Shown here piece after piece: positions 10,801-18,424 of a stretch of DNA of 64,000 nt (positions are counted from its first letter, which is position 1; the number at the start of each line of letters is the position of its first letter). The position numbers were made by a program, and so were the translations under genes. The DNA is from Glaciecola sp041380235 (lineage in GTDB: Bacteria > Pseudomonadota > Gammaproteobacteria > Enterobacterales > Alteromonadaceae), in contig NZ_JBGIYY010000006.1 in the NCBI RefSeq assembly GCF_041380235.1, positions 1 through 64,000 on the forward strand, in the 5' to 3' direction. Below the pieces are notes generated by a model. It ran no database searches. It saw only the letters and a program-made list of their open reading frames with translations, and was not told where the DNA came from.

Positions 10801-11897
10801 TCAACGAGCGCTTCTAAACGATTGCTAGTTGGATCCACGCGAATGGTATCAGAGATATACGAGCCATGATCGAGTTCGTTAATATAAAGGGTATTGAATT
10901 CATTGATTCCAGCAACTTTCAAACCTTCTAGAATTTCTAGCGTGATCTCGTCATTCGCATTTGTAATGACTTCGCCGGTCTCTTCATTGACATAAGTAGA
11001 GGCAATTACTTTACCGAGCAAGTACTCTGCCGGCACCGGTAACTCTTTTACTTTTGCTTTTTCGAGCGCACGAGTATGACGCGCAGATATTCTGCGACCT
11101 TCTTCTACGATGACTTCACCCTTTTTATCAAGGATGTCGAATTGTGCTGTTTCACCGCGTAAACGGTCAGGCACAACTTCCATCATGAAGTTTTCTTCGT
11201 GGATGCGAACAGATACTTTTTCGAAGAAGAAATCGAGGATTTCTTCGGTACCCATTTCAAGCGCTCGCAATATAATAGTTGCAGGCAACTTTCTGCGACG
11301 GTCAATCCGCACAAATAAGTTATCTTTAGGATCAAACTCAAAGTCTAACCATGAACCACGGTAAGGAATAACCCGAGCGTTATACAATACTTTGCCTGAG
11401 CTATGTGTTTTGCCTTTATCGTGATCGAAGAAAACACCAGGAGAACGGTGTAACTGAGATACGATAACACGCTCAGTACCATTTATAACGAAGGTCCCAT
11501 TTTGTGTCATTAGGGGAATTTCACCCATGTACACTTCTTGTTCTTTGATATCCTTTACGGTACCAGGGGCTGCTTCTTTATCAAACAATACGAGCCGCAA
11601 TTTCACACGCAGCGGTGCTGAGTATGTAACACCACGGATCTGACATTCTTTAACGTCAAATACTGGCTCACCTAACCGGTAAGACACGTACTGAAGTTCA
11701 GAATTACCAGAATAACTCTTTATTGGAAACACTGAACGGAATGCAGACTCTAAGCCATACTGGCCTTCCACATCGAGTTCAATAAATTTCTTAAATGAAT
11801 CTAGTTGTATTGATAGAAGGTATGGAATTTCCAATACCTGAGGGCGCTTGCCAAAATCCTTACGGATACGTTTCTTTTCACTATAAGAGTAAACCAT
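7857..11897 (-). CDS. rpoB: DNA-directed RNA polymerase subunit beta
   Basis: A 1346-residue subunit (E. coli 1342) that forms the catalytic cleft with beta'. The rifampicin pocket [20 protein letters not shown], followed by [10 protein letters not shown], has the usual sensitive residues. Near the C-terminus [19 protein letters not shown] is the invariant clamp-contact segment. It begins [19 protein letters not shown], as in other gammaproteobacteria. The 271-base gap to rplL holds a strong hairpin with a T-run, which probably sets the ratio of polymerase to ribosomal protein transcripts. Confidence 0.99.
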   Translation of the reverse strand: [1346 protein letters not shown]

Positions 11898-12101
11898 GGG
11901 TTCCTCAGCCGACTGATTTTAGACCCAACCTGCTACACCACTACATTTTGTGTAACAAACTTCCAGTACCCTTTTAGGGACTTTGCTTAAGAATAAACCA
12001 TAACAGCCGATAATGCTGTAAGGAAATCATAAACTTATGCACATTCCCCGCACTTTTTTCAATTATAAATAAAGGGTGAAATTTTATAATTGATATAGCG
12101 C

Positions 12102-12132
12102 AAAAAGGCTGATGGTTAAAAACCATCAGCCT
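12102..12132 (-). terminator. rplL-rpoB attenuator hairpin
   Basis: Perfect 12-base arms (12106-12117 and 12121-12132) surround a 3-base loop, and five T residues follow on the minus strand. It lies 37 bases beyond the rplL stop. Partial termination between rplL and rpoB is well established in E. coli and makes L7/L12 more abundant than polymerase; this hairpin fits that role. The remaining 200 bases before rpoB show no other clear signal. Confidence 0.8.
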
Positions 12133-12168
12133 AAGCCTAATAAAGGCCAGCTAAATAATTAATACTAA

Positions 12169-12543
12169 TTACTTAACTTCAACTTCAGCGCCAGCTTCTT
12201 CAAGCGTCTTCTTCAGTTCGTCTGCTTCTGCTTTAGCAACGCCTTCTTTAATCGCTTTAGGTGCAGACTCTACCACGTCTTTAGCTTCTTTCAAGCCAAG
12301 ACCAGTAGCTGCACGTACAGCTTTGATTACAGCAACTTTGTTAGCGCCGAAAGAAGTAAGAATTACGTCGAATTCTGTTTGTTCTTCAGCTGCTTCTGCT
12401 GCTGCCGCTGGACCAGCTGCTACAGCTACTGCTGCTGCTGCCGACACACCGAATTTTTCTTCAGCTGCTTCAATCAATTCTACTAAGTCCATTACTGGCA
12501 TCTCAGCGATTGCGTTCAATATATCTTCTTTTGTTAGAGCCAT
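12169..12543 (-). CDS. rplL: 50S ribosomal protein L7/L12
   Basis: A 124-residue acidic stalk protein. The N-terminal dimerisation helix (residues 1-30) is followed by an alanine-rich hinge (about 35-52) and the globular domain with FGANKVAVIKAVRAATGLGL, which recruits EF-Tu, EF-G and other translational GTPases. It is present in multiple copies bound to L10. It follows rplJ by 53 bases, and the attenuator downstream is consistent with higher expression than rpoB. Confidence 0.98.
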   Translation of the reverse strand: MALTKEDILNAIAEMPVMDLVELIEAAEEKFGVSAAAAVAVAAGPAAAAEAAEEQTEFDVILTSFGANKVAVIKAVRAATGLGLKEAKDVVESAPKAIKEGVAKAEADELKKTLEEAGAEVEVK

Positions 12544-12596
12544 TTCTCTAAACTCCTGGGTATAATGTTAAAAATTCAAATTGCCAAAAACGCCAA

Positions 12597-13115
12597 TTAT
12601 TTGGTGTCTTTGACCGCCGCCAATACGCGTACAAACTTGGATGGAATTTCGTTGATTGTTTGAACGAATTTGCCAACCGGTGCTTTGAAGGTAGCAAGTA
12701 GTTGTGCTAATGCTTCGTCTCTGGTAGGTAATGATGCTACTGCGTCCAACTTCTCAGGACCCATTAGACCGTTACCAATTGTTAACGCAGTTACATTTAA
12801 TTTATTGTTACCCTTCGCGAAGTCTTTAAACAAACGCGCTGCTGCACCAGGTGCATCGATAGAGAAACCGTAAATTAACGGACCAGTTAACGCAGGATCG
12901 ATATCAGCAAACTTACTGTCGGCTAAAGCTCGTTTTGCTAAGGTGTTACGAATAACTCGTAAATATACACCTTGCTCGCGGGCTTTAACACGTAGAGCAG
13001 TAAGTTCTCCTACTCCCATACCACGGTATTCAGCGACGGCAACGGATAGTGCACGAGAAGCAACGTCGGATATCTCCGCTACGATCTCTTTCTTAGCTAC
13101 TAAGCCTAATGCCAC
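12597..13115 (-). CDS. rplJ: 50S ribosomal protein L10
   Basis: L10 anchors L7/L12 dimers to 23S rRNA and, as the L10-L7/L12 complex, represses its own mRNA. The chosen start is a GTG at 13115, giving MALGLVAKKEIVAEIS (172 residues), which aligns with the MAL start of E. coli L10 and has AGAGGT seven bases upstream. A GTG three codons earlier is less likely. The gene follows a structured leader of about 280 bases after rplA. Confidence 0.97.
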   Translation of the reverse strand: MALGLVAKKEIVAEISDVASRALSVAVAEYRGMGVGELTALRVKAREQGVYLRVIRNTLAKRALADSKFADIDPALTGPLIYGFSIDAPGAAARLFKDFAKGNNKLNVTALTIGNGLMGPEKLDAVASLPTRDEALAQLLATFKAPVGKFVQTINEIPSKFVRVLAAVKDTK

Positions 13116-13398
13116 TGCTTTCACCTCTTAAAATCTGATAGCTCTTTGGTCACCCAATTGTGACTGTCAAAACCATCAGGGTTTACAGATTGATATCAAC
13201 CCAATAGCTGCTGATACCGCTCTACGGTGTACATTCCCAGAGAGTCTGAGTTATACCACCGTCTGCGCAGGCGATTAATTAAGCGGGTCATTGAGTGCGG
13301 GAGTTCTCTTACCTCTCCTGCTGACCTGCACCTGCGGTCTAGGACGGGAGTTGATGCGTTTAACCGCATCGACTCCAACCCATAACCTTTACAGAGAA
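13116..13398 (-). promoter_or_regulatory. Structured rplJL leader (probable L10 autoregulation region)
   Basis: The gap between rplA and rplJ is unusually long for this operon and rich in inverted repeats. The clearest has arms 13347-13358 and 13365-13376 (12 bases each, one mismatch on the minus strand). In other bacteria the L10-L7/L12 complex binds the rplJ leader (Rfam L10_leader). The position and structure suggest the same here, but I could not verify the protein-binding element. A 60-codon open frame (13196-13378) in this stretch has no ribosome-protein or other family character and is not called. Confidence 0.6.
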
Positions 13399-14103
13399 TT
13401 AGCCTTTAGGTTGACTGATTGACCCTTGGTCTAAGGTCACACCTGCACCCATAGTGGTGCTAAGGCTTACTTTTGAAATATAGGTACCTTTAGCTGAAGA
13501 CGGCTTAGCTTTTCTAAGTGCTTCTAATAACGACTCAAGGTTTTCTTTAATTGCAGTTGGTTCAAACGCGATCTTACCAATACTGGCATGAATAATACCG
13601 TTTTTATCATTGCGGTATCTTACCTGACCTGCTTTTGCATTTTTTACAGCAGTTGCTACGTCTGGCGTTACCGTACCCGTTTTAGGGTTAGGCATTAAGC
13701 CACGTGGGCCTAAGATTTGACCTAATTGGCCAACCACACGCATTGCGTCTGGGCTAGCTACTACTACGTCAAAGTTCATTTCGCCTTTTTTCACTAGCTC
13801 GGCTAGGTCATCCATACCAACGATGTCTGCACCAGCTGCTTTAGCGGCTTCAGCGTTTGCGCCTTGAGTAAACACTGCTACACGCACATCTTTACCTGTG
13901 CCGTTTGGAAGCACAGTTGCGCCACGAACGTTTTGGTCAGATTTACGTGCATCAATACCAAGATTAACTGATACATCGATGCTCTCTGCAAATTTTACTG
14001 TCGCAAATTCTTTCAATAGTGCAACAGCTTCTTCAAATGCGTATTCTTTAGTTGAATCAACTTTTTCGTTGATAGCGCGCATGCGCTTGCTTAATTTAGC
14101 CAC
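13399..14103 (-). CDS. rplA: 50S ribosomal protein L1
   Basis: A 234-residue protein, the same length as E. coli L1. L1 binds helices 76-78 of 23S rRNA, forms the mobile stalk that releases E-site tRNA, and represses the rplKA mRNA. ILGPRGLMPNPKTGTV near residues 129-144 is the L1 signature. It begins four bases after the rplK stop, so the two genes are translationally linked. Confidence 0.98.
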   Translation of the reverse strand: MAKLSKRMRAINEKVDSTKEYAFEEAVALLKEFATVKFAESIDVSVNLGIDARKSDQNVRGATVLPNGTGKDVRVAVFTQGANAEAAKAAGADIVGMDDLAELVKKGEMNFDVVVASPDAMRVVGQLGQILGPRGLMPNPKTGTVTPDVATAVKNAKAGQVRYRNDKNGIIHASIGKIAFEPTAIKENLESLLEALRKAKPSSAKGTYISKVSLSTTMGAGVTLDQGSISQPKG

Positions 14104-14107
14104 GTTC

Positions 14108-14536
14108 TTAGCCCTCTACCTTTAAGCCCATGCTGCGAGCAGAACCCGCAATCGTGTTAACAGCCGCGTCTAAACTTGCTGCAGTAAGATCTGGTTCTTT
14201 CGCTTTCGCTATTTCTTCTAATTGCGCGCGAGTCACTGAACCAACTTTCTCGGTATTCGGACGACCAGAACCACTCTTCACGCCGGCAGCTTTTAATAAT
14301 AAAAATGATGCAGGTGGAGTTTTAGTTTCGAAGGTAAAAGAACGATCTTCGTACACAGTAATCACAACTGGTACTGGAGAACCTTTCTCTAATGATTCTG
14401 TTTTTGCGTTAAACGCTTTACAGAATTCCATGATATTTACACCGTGTTGACCAAGTGCTGGACCAACGGGCGGCGAAGGATTAGCAGCGCCTGCTTTGAC
14501 CTGTAGCTTGATTAAGCCAGAGACTTTCTTTGCCAT
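14108..14536 (-). CDS. rplK: 50S ribosomal protein L11
   Basis: A 142-residue protein, the same length as E. coli L11. L11 binds the GTPase-associated region of 23S rRNA and is needed for RelA activation. The proline-rich GAANPSPPVGPALGQHGVNI near residues 17-36 is the N-terminal thiostrepton-region signature. It is the first gene of the rplKAJL-rpoBC transcript; its own promoter and a probable L1 repressor site lie upstream. Confidence 0.98.
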   Translation of the reverse strand: MAKKVSGLIKLQVKAGAANPSPPVGPALGQHGVNIMEFCKAFNAKTESLEKGSPVPVVITVYEDRSFTFETKTPPASFLLLKAAGVKSGSGRPNTEKVGSVTRAQLEEIAKAKEPDLTAASLDAAVNTIAGSARSMGLKVEG

Positions 14537-14568
14537 GTTTTTAATGCTCTCTAAGTTGCGGGTTAAAC

Positions 14569-14603
14569 GCCTAATAGATAAAGAGAATATCTATTTCGTC
14601 GGC
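14569..14603 (-). promoter_or_regulatory. Candidate L1-binding site in the rplK leader
   Basis: Two short helices are separated by an asymmetric internal loop. GGC/GCC (14601-14603 with 14569-14571) and an 8-base stem AATAGATA/TATCTATT (14588-14595 with 14573-14580) flank a 5-against-1 base internal loop. This layout resembles the rRNA and mRNA sites recognised by L1, which represses rplKA in E. coli. It lies about 33 bases before the rplK ATG. The protein interaction is inferred. Confidence 0.55.
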
Positions 14604-14628
14604 TTCCCATCCATAAAAAAGGGCGCAA

Positions 14629-14657
14629 AGTATAGGCTTTTTGATATTCCATAGCAA
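14629..14657 (-). promoter_or_regulatory. Sigma-70 promoter for rplK
   Basis: On the minus strand TTGCTA (14652-14657), a 17-base spacer and TATACT (14629-14634) give a near-consensus promoter. It is followed by a GC-rich start region typical of stringently controlled genes. Transcription would start roughly 80-90 bases before rplK, upstream of the L1-site candidate. Apart from this promoter, the 361 bases between nusG and rplK hold only the leader and the nusG terminator. Confidence 0.75.
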
Positions 14658-14854
14658 GCGCTTATTTAGCGAAAAGGATGGTTTAAAGGGGTTTTATCAT
14701 GATTTTTGTAATTACGCTTAATTTATAGGCGTATAAACACCTAAACACTCGCGTAATCTGACTTAGGTGTTGTGGATCTAATACCTCATTGCTGAACCGA
14801 CCTCTTTTGAGGTTGTGACCTTAATAAATATCTAATTTCAACCTTATTTTGAGC

Positions 14855-14880
14855 ACAAAAAAACCAGCCTTAGCTGGTCT
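14855..14880 (-). terminator. Terminator after nusG
   Basis: The hairpin ACCAGC-CTTA-GCTGGT (14863-14878) is followed on the minus strand by a run of seven or more T residues, about 20 bases past the nusG stop. It separates the secE-nusG transcript from the rplK promoter. Confidence 0.8.
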
Positions 14881-14897
14881 TTTAAGCATGCAGTCAA

Positions 14898-15434
14898 CTA
14901 GCCTTTTTCGACTTGACCAAACTCTAATTCAACCGGAGTTGAACGTCCAAAAATCAATACAGAGACTTTCAAGCGGCTCTTCTCGTAGTCAACTTCTTCA
15001 ACTACGCCATTGAAATCTGCAAAAGGACCATCTGTCACGCGCACCACTTCGCCGGCTTCGAAAAGCGTTTTCGGCTTCGGTTTGTCTACCGACTCTTCTA
15101 ATCTGTTTAAGATAGCATCAGCTTCAGTCTGAGTAATCGGCATTGGGCGATCAGACGTACCACCAATAAAACCAAGTACACGCGGAATACTTTTTACTAG
15201 ATGCCATGAGTCTTCGTTCATTTCCATTTGGACTAACACGTAGCCTGGAAAAAATTTGCGTTCTGACCGACGTTTTTGTCCGGCCCGCATTTCAACGATT
15301 TCTTCGGTAGGTACTAAAATCTCACCAAAGTAATCTTCCATGTTGTGCATCTTGATATATTCTTCAAGGGTTTTCTTCACGCGGCCTTCATACTGAGAAA
15401 AGGCTTGCACTACGTACCATTTTTTATCTGCCAT
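14898..15434 (-). CDS. nusG: Transcription termination/antitermination factor NusG
   Basis: A 178-residue factor that binds RNA polymerase and links it to Rho or to ribosomal S10. The NGN domain begins KWYVVQAFSQYEGRVKKTLEE, with FFPGYVLVQMEM near residue 63. The C-terminal KOW domain has VTDGPFADFNGVVEEVDYEKSR near 130-151. It starts three bases after the secE stop, the universal secE-nusG arrangement. Length is close to E. coli (181). Confidence 0.98.
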   Translation of the reverse strand: MADKKWYVVQAFSQYEGRVKKTLEEYIKMHNMEDYFGEILVPTEEIVEMRAGQKRRSERKFFPGYVLVQMEMNEDSWHLVKSIPRVLGFIGGTSDRPMPITQTEADAILNRLEESVDKPKPKTLFEAGEVVRVTDGPFADFNGVVEEVDYEKSRLKVSVLIFGRSTPVELEFGQVEKG

Positions 15435-15437
15435 AGC

Positions 15438-15815
15438 TTATGCTCCGATACCCGTTACTAAACCAATGCCCCAAACAAGCACCATGTCGATTAAATACAG
15501 CATCAAACCAACGACCGCAGTTGCAAACAGTATAATTAAGGTCATACGTACCACTTCTTGACGCGATGGCCATACGACCTTGCGTACTTCCATGCGCGCA
15601 TCTTTCGCGAAGGTTAAAAAGCTTTGACCTTTCAAGGTAGTAGCTGCAATACCTAAAGCAATTACAACAACCGCAACGGCGACTAGCGCACGATATAAAA
15701 CAGAAACTTCTTCATAGGTTTCGTAGCCATATACAAGGCCACCTAACAGTACTGCTACCACTATCCATTTAAACATGTCTAGTGGATTTGATGTGTTTTC
15801 TGCCTTTTCACTCAT
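15438..15815 (-). CDS. secE: Preprotein translocase subunit SecE
   Basis: An inner-membrane subunit of SecYEG (125 residues with the chosen start). Three hydrophobic segments are visible (about residues 14-30, 38-60 and 95-120), as in E. coli. The conserved cytoplasmic helix with EVRKVVWPSRQEVVRMT lies before the last segment. The ATG at 15815 has GAAGG eight bases upstream and gives MSEKAEN; an in-frame ATG nine codons earlier has no such site. The gene follows tRNA-Trp by about 70 bases. Confidence 0.96.
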   Translation of the reverse strand: MSEKAENTSNPLDMFKWIVVAVLLGGLVYGYETYEEVSVLYRALVAVAVVVIALGIAATTLKGQSFLTFAKDARMEVRKVVWPSRQEVVRMTLIILFATAVVGLMLYLIDMVLVWGIGLVTGIGA

Positions 15816-15885
15816 TCGTGTTACCTTCGCGACACACTGCATCTGAATTGCTGCAATGCTAGAAATCTATTTTGTTCAATCAGAG

Positions 15886-15962
15886 TGGCAGGGGTGGAGG
15901 GACTCGAACCCCCAACCATCGGTTTTGGAGACCGCTGTTCTACCAATTCGAACTACACCCCT
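15886..15962 (-). tRNA. tRNA-Trp (anticodon CCA)
   Basis: On the minus strand the sequence begins AGGGGTGTAGTTCGAATTGG, folds into a cloverleaf and has CTCCAAAA as the anticodon loop, giving anticodon CCA. The T arm GGGGGTTCGAGTCCCTC and the encoded 3' CCA are present (74 bases plus CCA). It closely matches bacterial tRNA-Trp. It lies directly upstream of secE-nusG and is probably in the same transcript. Confidence 0.97.
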
Positions 15963-16050
15963 AAACTCTGATCACTATTCTATAGTTACACTACCCTTGT
16001 GAAGTTGTGAGTCTTGTGGGAATCGTCAGCGTCATAAGGGAGGGAGGCGT

Positions 16051-16078
16051 ATTATACTTATCCATTCAAATGATACAA
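16051..16078 (-). promoter_or_regulatory. Promoter for tRNA-Trp-secE-nusG
   Basis: On the minus strand TTGTAT (16073-16078), a 16-base spacer and a perfect TATAAT (16051-16056) are followed by a GC-rich stretch, about 90 bases before the tRNA. The rest of the 314-base gap up to 16276 shows no gene; the divergent nitroreductase promoter was not identified. Confidence 0.7.
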
Positions 16079-16276
16079 GCTAAAAACCTTGTATAAGCGC
16101 CAATATTGACAATTAGCCACATCCATACAGATTTTGAGTAAAAAATCCTATTAATCTGAGCATGAAATAAGAACATATATACAGTAAGATGAGGCTAGCG
16201 CAATCTGTATGATTACTTCGTTAAAATAAGGCCAAAGTCGCTAGTTCCAAAACATATAAATAAAAACGGACACGCC

Positions 16277-16951
16277 ATGCAACCACATGAACAATATCCT
16301 CTAAGTGATTTTATCGAATATCCACAAGAACAGATGCGCGCTCGATCTTTAGCATTTTATGAGGATATCAAACGTCGCCACAGCATTCGCAAATTTAGTG
16401 ATAGGCCGGTTTCGCAAGACATCATTGAAAACTGTATCAAAGCAGCCGGCACTGCGCCCAATGGCGCAAATCATCAACCATGGCATTTTGCGGCAATACA
16501 ATCTGCTGACGTTAAGCGGCAGGTACGTGAACAAGCGGAAGTACACGAACAACGATTCTATGAAGGCTCAGCGGGTGATCAATGGCTAGATGCTTTAAAA
16601 CCTTTAGGTACAGATGCGCAGAAGCCGTATTTAGAGCATGCACCTTGGTTAATTGCAATATTTAGTCAGAAAAAAGGGGGAGTTGAAGAAGGGCAAAAGC
16701 AACAAAATTATTATATTCACGAATCGGTCGGCATCGCTACCGGCTTTTTAATTACCGCACTGCATCATGCCGGTTTGGCTACCTTAACTCATACGCCAAA
16801 ACCCATGAGTTTTTTGTCCAAAATTTGCCAGCGGCCAGACGATGAGCGACCCTACATGCTTTTAGTTACCGGCTACCCAGCAGAAGATGCCAGCGTGCCA
16901 GCGCATGCTTTGAAAAAAAAATCATTAGAGCAAATATGCAGCATTTTGTAA
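16277..16951 (+). CDS. Nitroreductase family protein
   Basis: A 224-residue flavoprotein of the nitroreductase fold, expected to bind FMN and reduce a substrate with NAD(P)H. RHSIRKFSDRPV (near residues 35-46) is the family's N-terminal phosphate-binding motif, and AAGTAPNGANHQPWHF (near 56-71) is the next conserved block. HESVGIATGFLITALHHAGL near 149-168 is the dimer-interface helix. The substrate cannot be told from the sequence. It is a single gene divergent from tRNA-Trp-secE, with a weak GGA site before the ATG. Confidence 0.88.
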   Translation: MQPHEQYPLSDFIEYPQEQMRARSLAFYEDIKRRHSIRKFSDRPVSQDIIENCIKAAGTAPNGANHQPWHFAAIQSADVKRQVREQAEVHEQRFYEGSAGDQWLDALKPLGTDAQKPYLEHAPWLIAIFSQKKGGVEEGQKQQNYYIHESVGIATGFLITALHHAGLATLTHTPKPMSFLSKICQRPDDERPYMLLVTGYPAEDASVPAHALKKKSLEQICSIL

Positions 16952-16976
16952 TGTGTTTTAGTTTATGCAGGAATGT

Positions 16977-17537
16977 TTAATATCCGCTCGCATATATAGG
17001 TGCGGTTCCAAGAACCTTACCATCTTGCATGATGATAATCGCGGGGAAAAAAGCCGCGTAGTTTGCATTTTGCGCGAGGTCTGAAACCCAAACTAAATGA
17101 TTGCCGTTTTTAAGCTTGCCTTTGTACTGGATTTGGATAGATGTTTGGTCGTTCTCAAAGGTTAACATCGACTTTTCTAGCCACAGCTGAAAACCCGCAC
17201 CAGAGAGAGCACTTTGTTTGAATACACCAGCCGACAGGGATGTAGGTATATCGCGTAACATCAACCCGTGAAAAATCCTTCGCATCGTAGACTCCGAATC
17301 AAGATCCTCAGTCAAATCGATTGCTAAACTACATACCAAATAATCTGCGGATACTCGTTTATTGGCAACACTCTCACCCACTTTAAACACCGACCGCATT
17401 TGTTCATAATCATGACAACTACTTACTTCCAGCCCATTTTCTAAAATCAATGGAGGCATTTTTTCTACATATTTTGGTGCGTTATTGCACCCAGAAATAG
17501 CGAGCAGCAATAGCACACTTAGGTAGCTACGCTTCAT
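16977..17537 (-). CDS. Small predicted lipoprotein, function unknown
   Basis: A 186-residue protein with a lipoprotein signal: MKRSY, a hydrophobic run, then the lipobox ISGC with Cys17. The following asparagines suggest outer-membrane sorting. The mature part is soluble, with cysteines near residues 41 and 69, and I do not recognise a family. It is convergent with the nitroreductase, with only 25 bases between stops. It may be restricted to related species. Confidence 0.6.
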   Translation of the reverse strand: MKRSYLSVLLLLAISGCNNAPKYVEKMPPLILENGLEVSSCHDYEQMRSVFKVGESVANKRVSADYLVCSLAIDLTEDLDSESTMRRIFHGLMLRDIPTSLSAGVFKQSALSGAGFQLWLEKSMLTFENDQTSIQIQYKGKLKNGNHLVWVSDLAQNANYAAFFPAIIIMQDGKVLGTAPIYASGY

Positions 17538-17845
17538 ATCAATACACCCTTACAGAAAAGCGTTTATCTGTATAAATACTTTGCCAAACATTTGCTTGTT
17601 GCATGTGTATCCCGTGAATAAATTACAGTAAATTTTTTCAGCATTTCTATCTTGATATTAGCAGATTGTTCTAAACAGCACTCACTGCTATTTGCTATCA
17701 ATCGACTTTAATCGTCTTGACTTTATCTTGTGAGGAATTTACAACTGCATACTTATGATTATAAGTTTGCGATTTAGGCATACCGGTCTACGCTTAAGGC
17801 TAAAAATATTAACCCTCTGCTGAGCAAAGCTAACAAGGAACTACA
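17538..17845. other. Intergenic region with a candidate promoter for the CBS gene
   Basis: These 308 bases separate the divergent lipoprotein and CBS genes. On the plus strand TTTACA (17738-17743), a 16-base spacer and TATAAG (17760-17765) form a plausible promoter about 80 bases before the CBS start. No RNA gene or repeat was seen. Confidence 0.35.
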
Positions 17846-18265
17846 ATGGAATCTTTAAAGGTCGCAGACCACATGAACCGACGAGCGGTCAAACTTCTCA
17901 TCGACATGCCGGTAGCGGAAGCAGTTGAAGCACTGCTAGTTGGTAAACAGTCGGGGGCGCCGGTTGTCGACGATAGAAATAAAGTCGTGGGGTTTCTATC
18001 TGAACAAGACTGTCTGAGTCAAATGATCACGTCAAGCTATTATCGCGAACAAGTATGCAGGGTCAAAGATGTCATGCAAACTAAAGTGCTTTCAGTAAAA
18101 GGCTATGACTCCGTGCTCGAGCTTGCACAAACCATGTTAAAAGAAAAGCCCAAAATATACCCGGTAGTTGACGACAACGCCTGTCTATTGGGTTCTATCA
18201 ATCGTTCAGAAGTTCTCAATGCTATCGATATGCAGCTTCGTGATGGTTATAAAAAGCGCCCCTAG
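17846..18265 (+). CDS. Paired CBS-domain protein
   Basis: A 139-residue protein made almost entirely of two CBS domains (about residues 5-60 and 75-132), which usually bind adenine nucleotides as a regulatory module. Each repeat shows the pattern of a hydrophobic strand followed by GxPVVDD or YPVVDDN and a short helix. A good ribosome binding site (AAGGA, six bases) precedes the ATG. There is no enzyme domain, so it probably regulates a partner not apparent from the neighbourhood. Confidence 0.85.
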   Translation: MESLKVADHMNRRAVKLLIDMPVAEAVEALLVGKQSGAPVVDDRNKVVGFLSEQDCLSQMITSSYYREQVCRVKDVMQTKVLSVKGYDSVLELAQTMLKEKPKIYPVVDDNACLLGSINRSEVLNAIDMQLRDGYKKRP

Positions 18266-18424
18266 GGCATCACCCCTTCGCCTGACATAAATAGACTGAT
18301 GTGTAGCAGTTGCCTTTGTTATAAAAAAGCACCTTGTGACTTTTAGCCTATTTCATTCATCAAACAAACTGTCATAATGATTGTCATGGGTTAAGTGAAT
18401 CAATCAGGACAGGAACTTTTGTTA

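Noticed and set aside
3570..11897. Many open frames on the plus strand opposite rpoC and rpoB
   Set aside because: They lie wholly within highly conserved polymerase genes, have no ribosome sites, and their serine/arginine-rich translations are typical antisense shadows.
13196..13378. A 60-codon open frame in the rplJ leader
   Set aside because: It overlaps leader hairpins, has no convincing ribosome site and no recognisable protein pattern.
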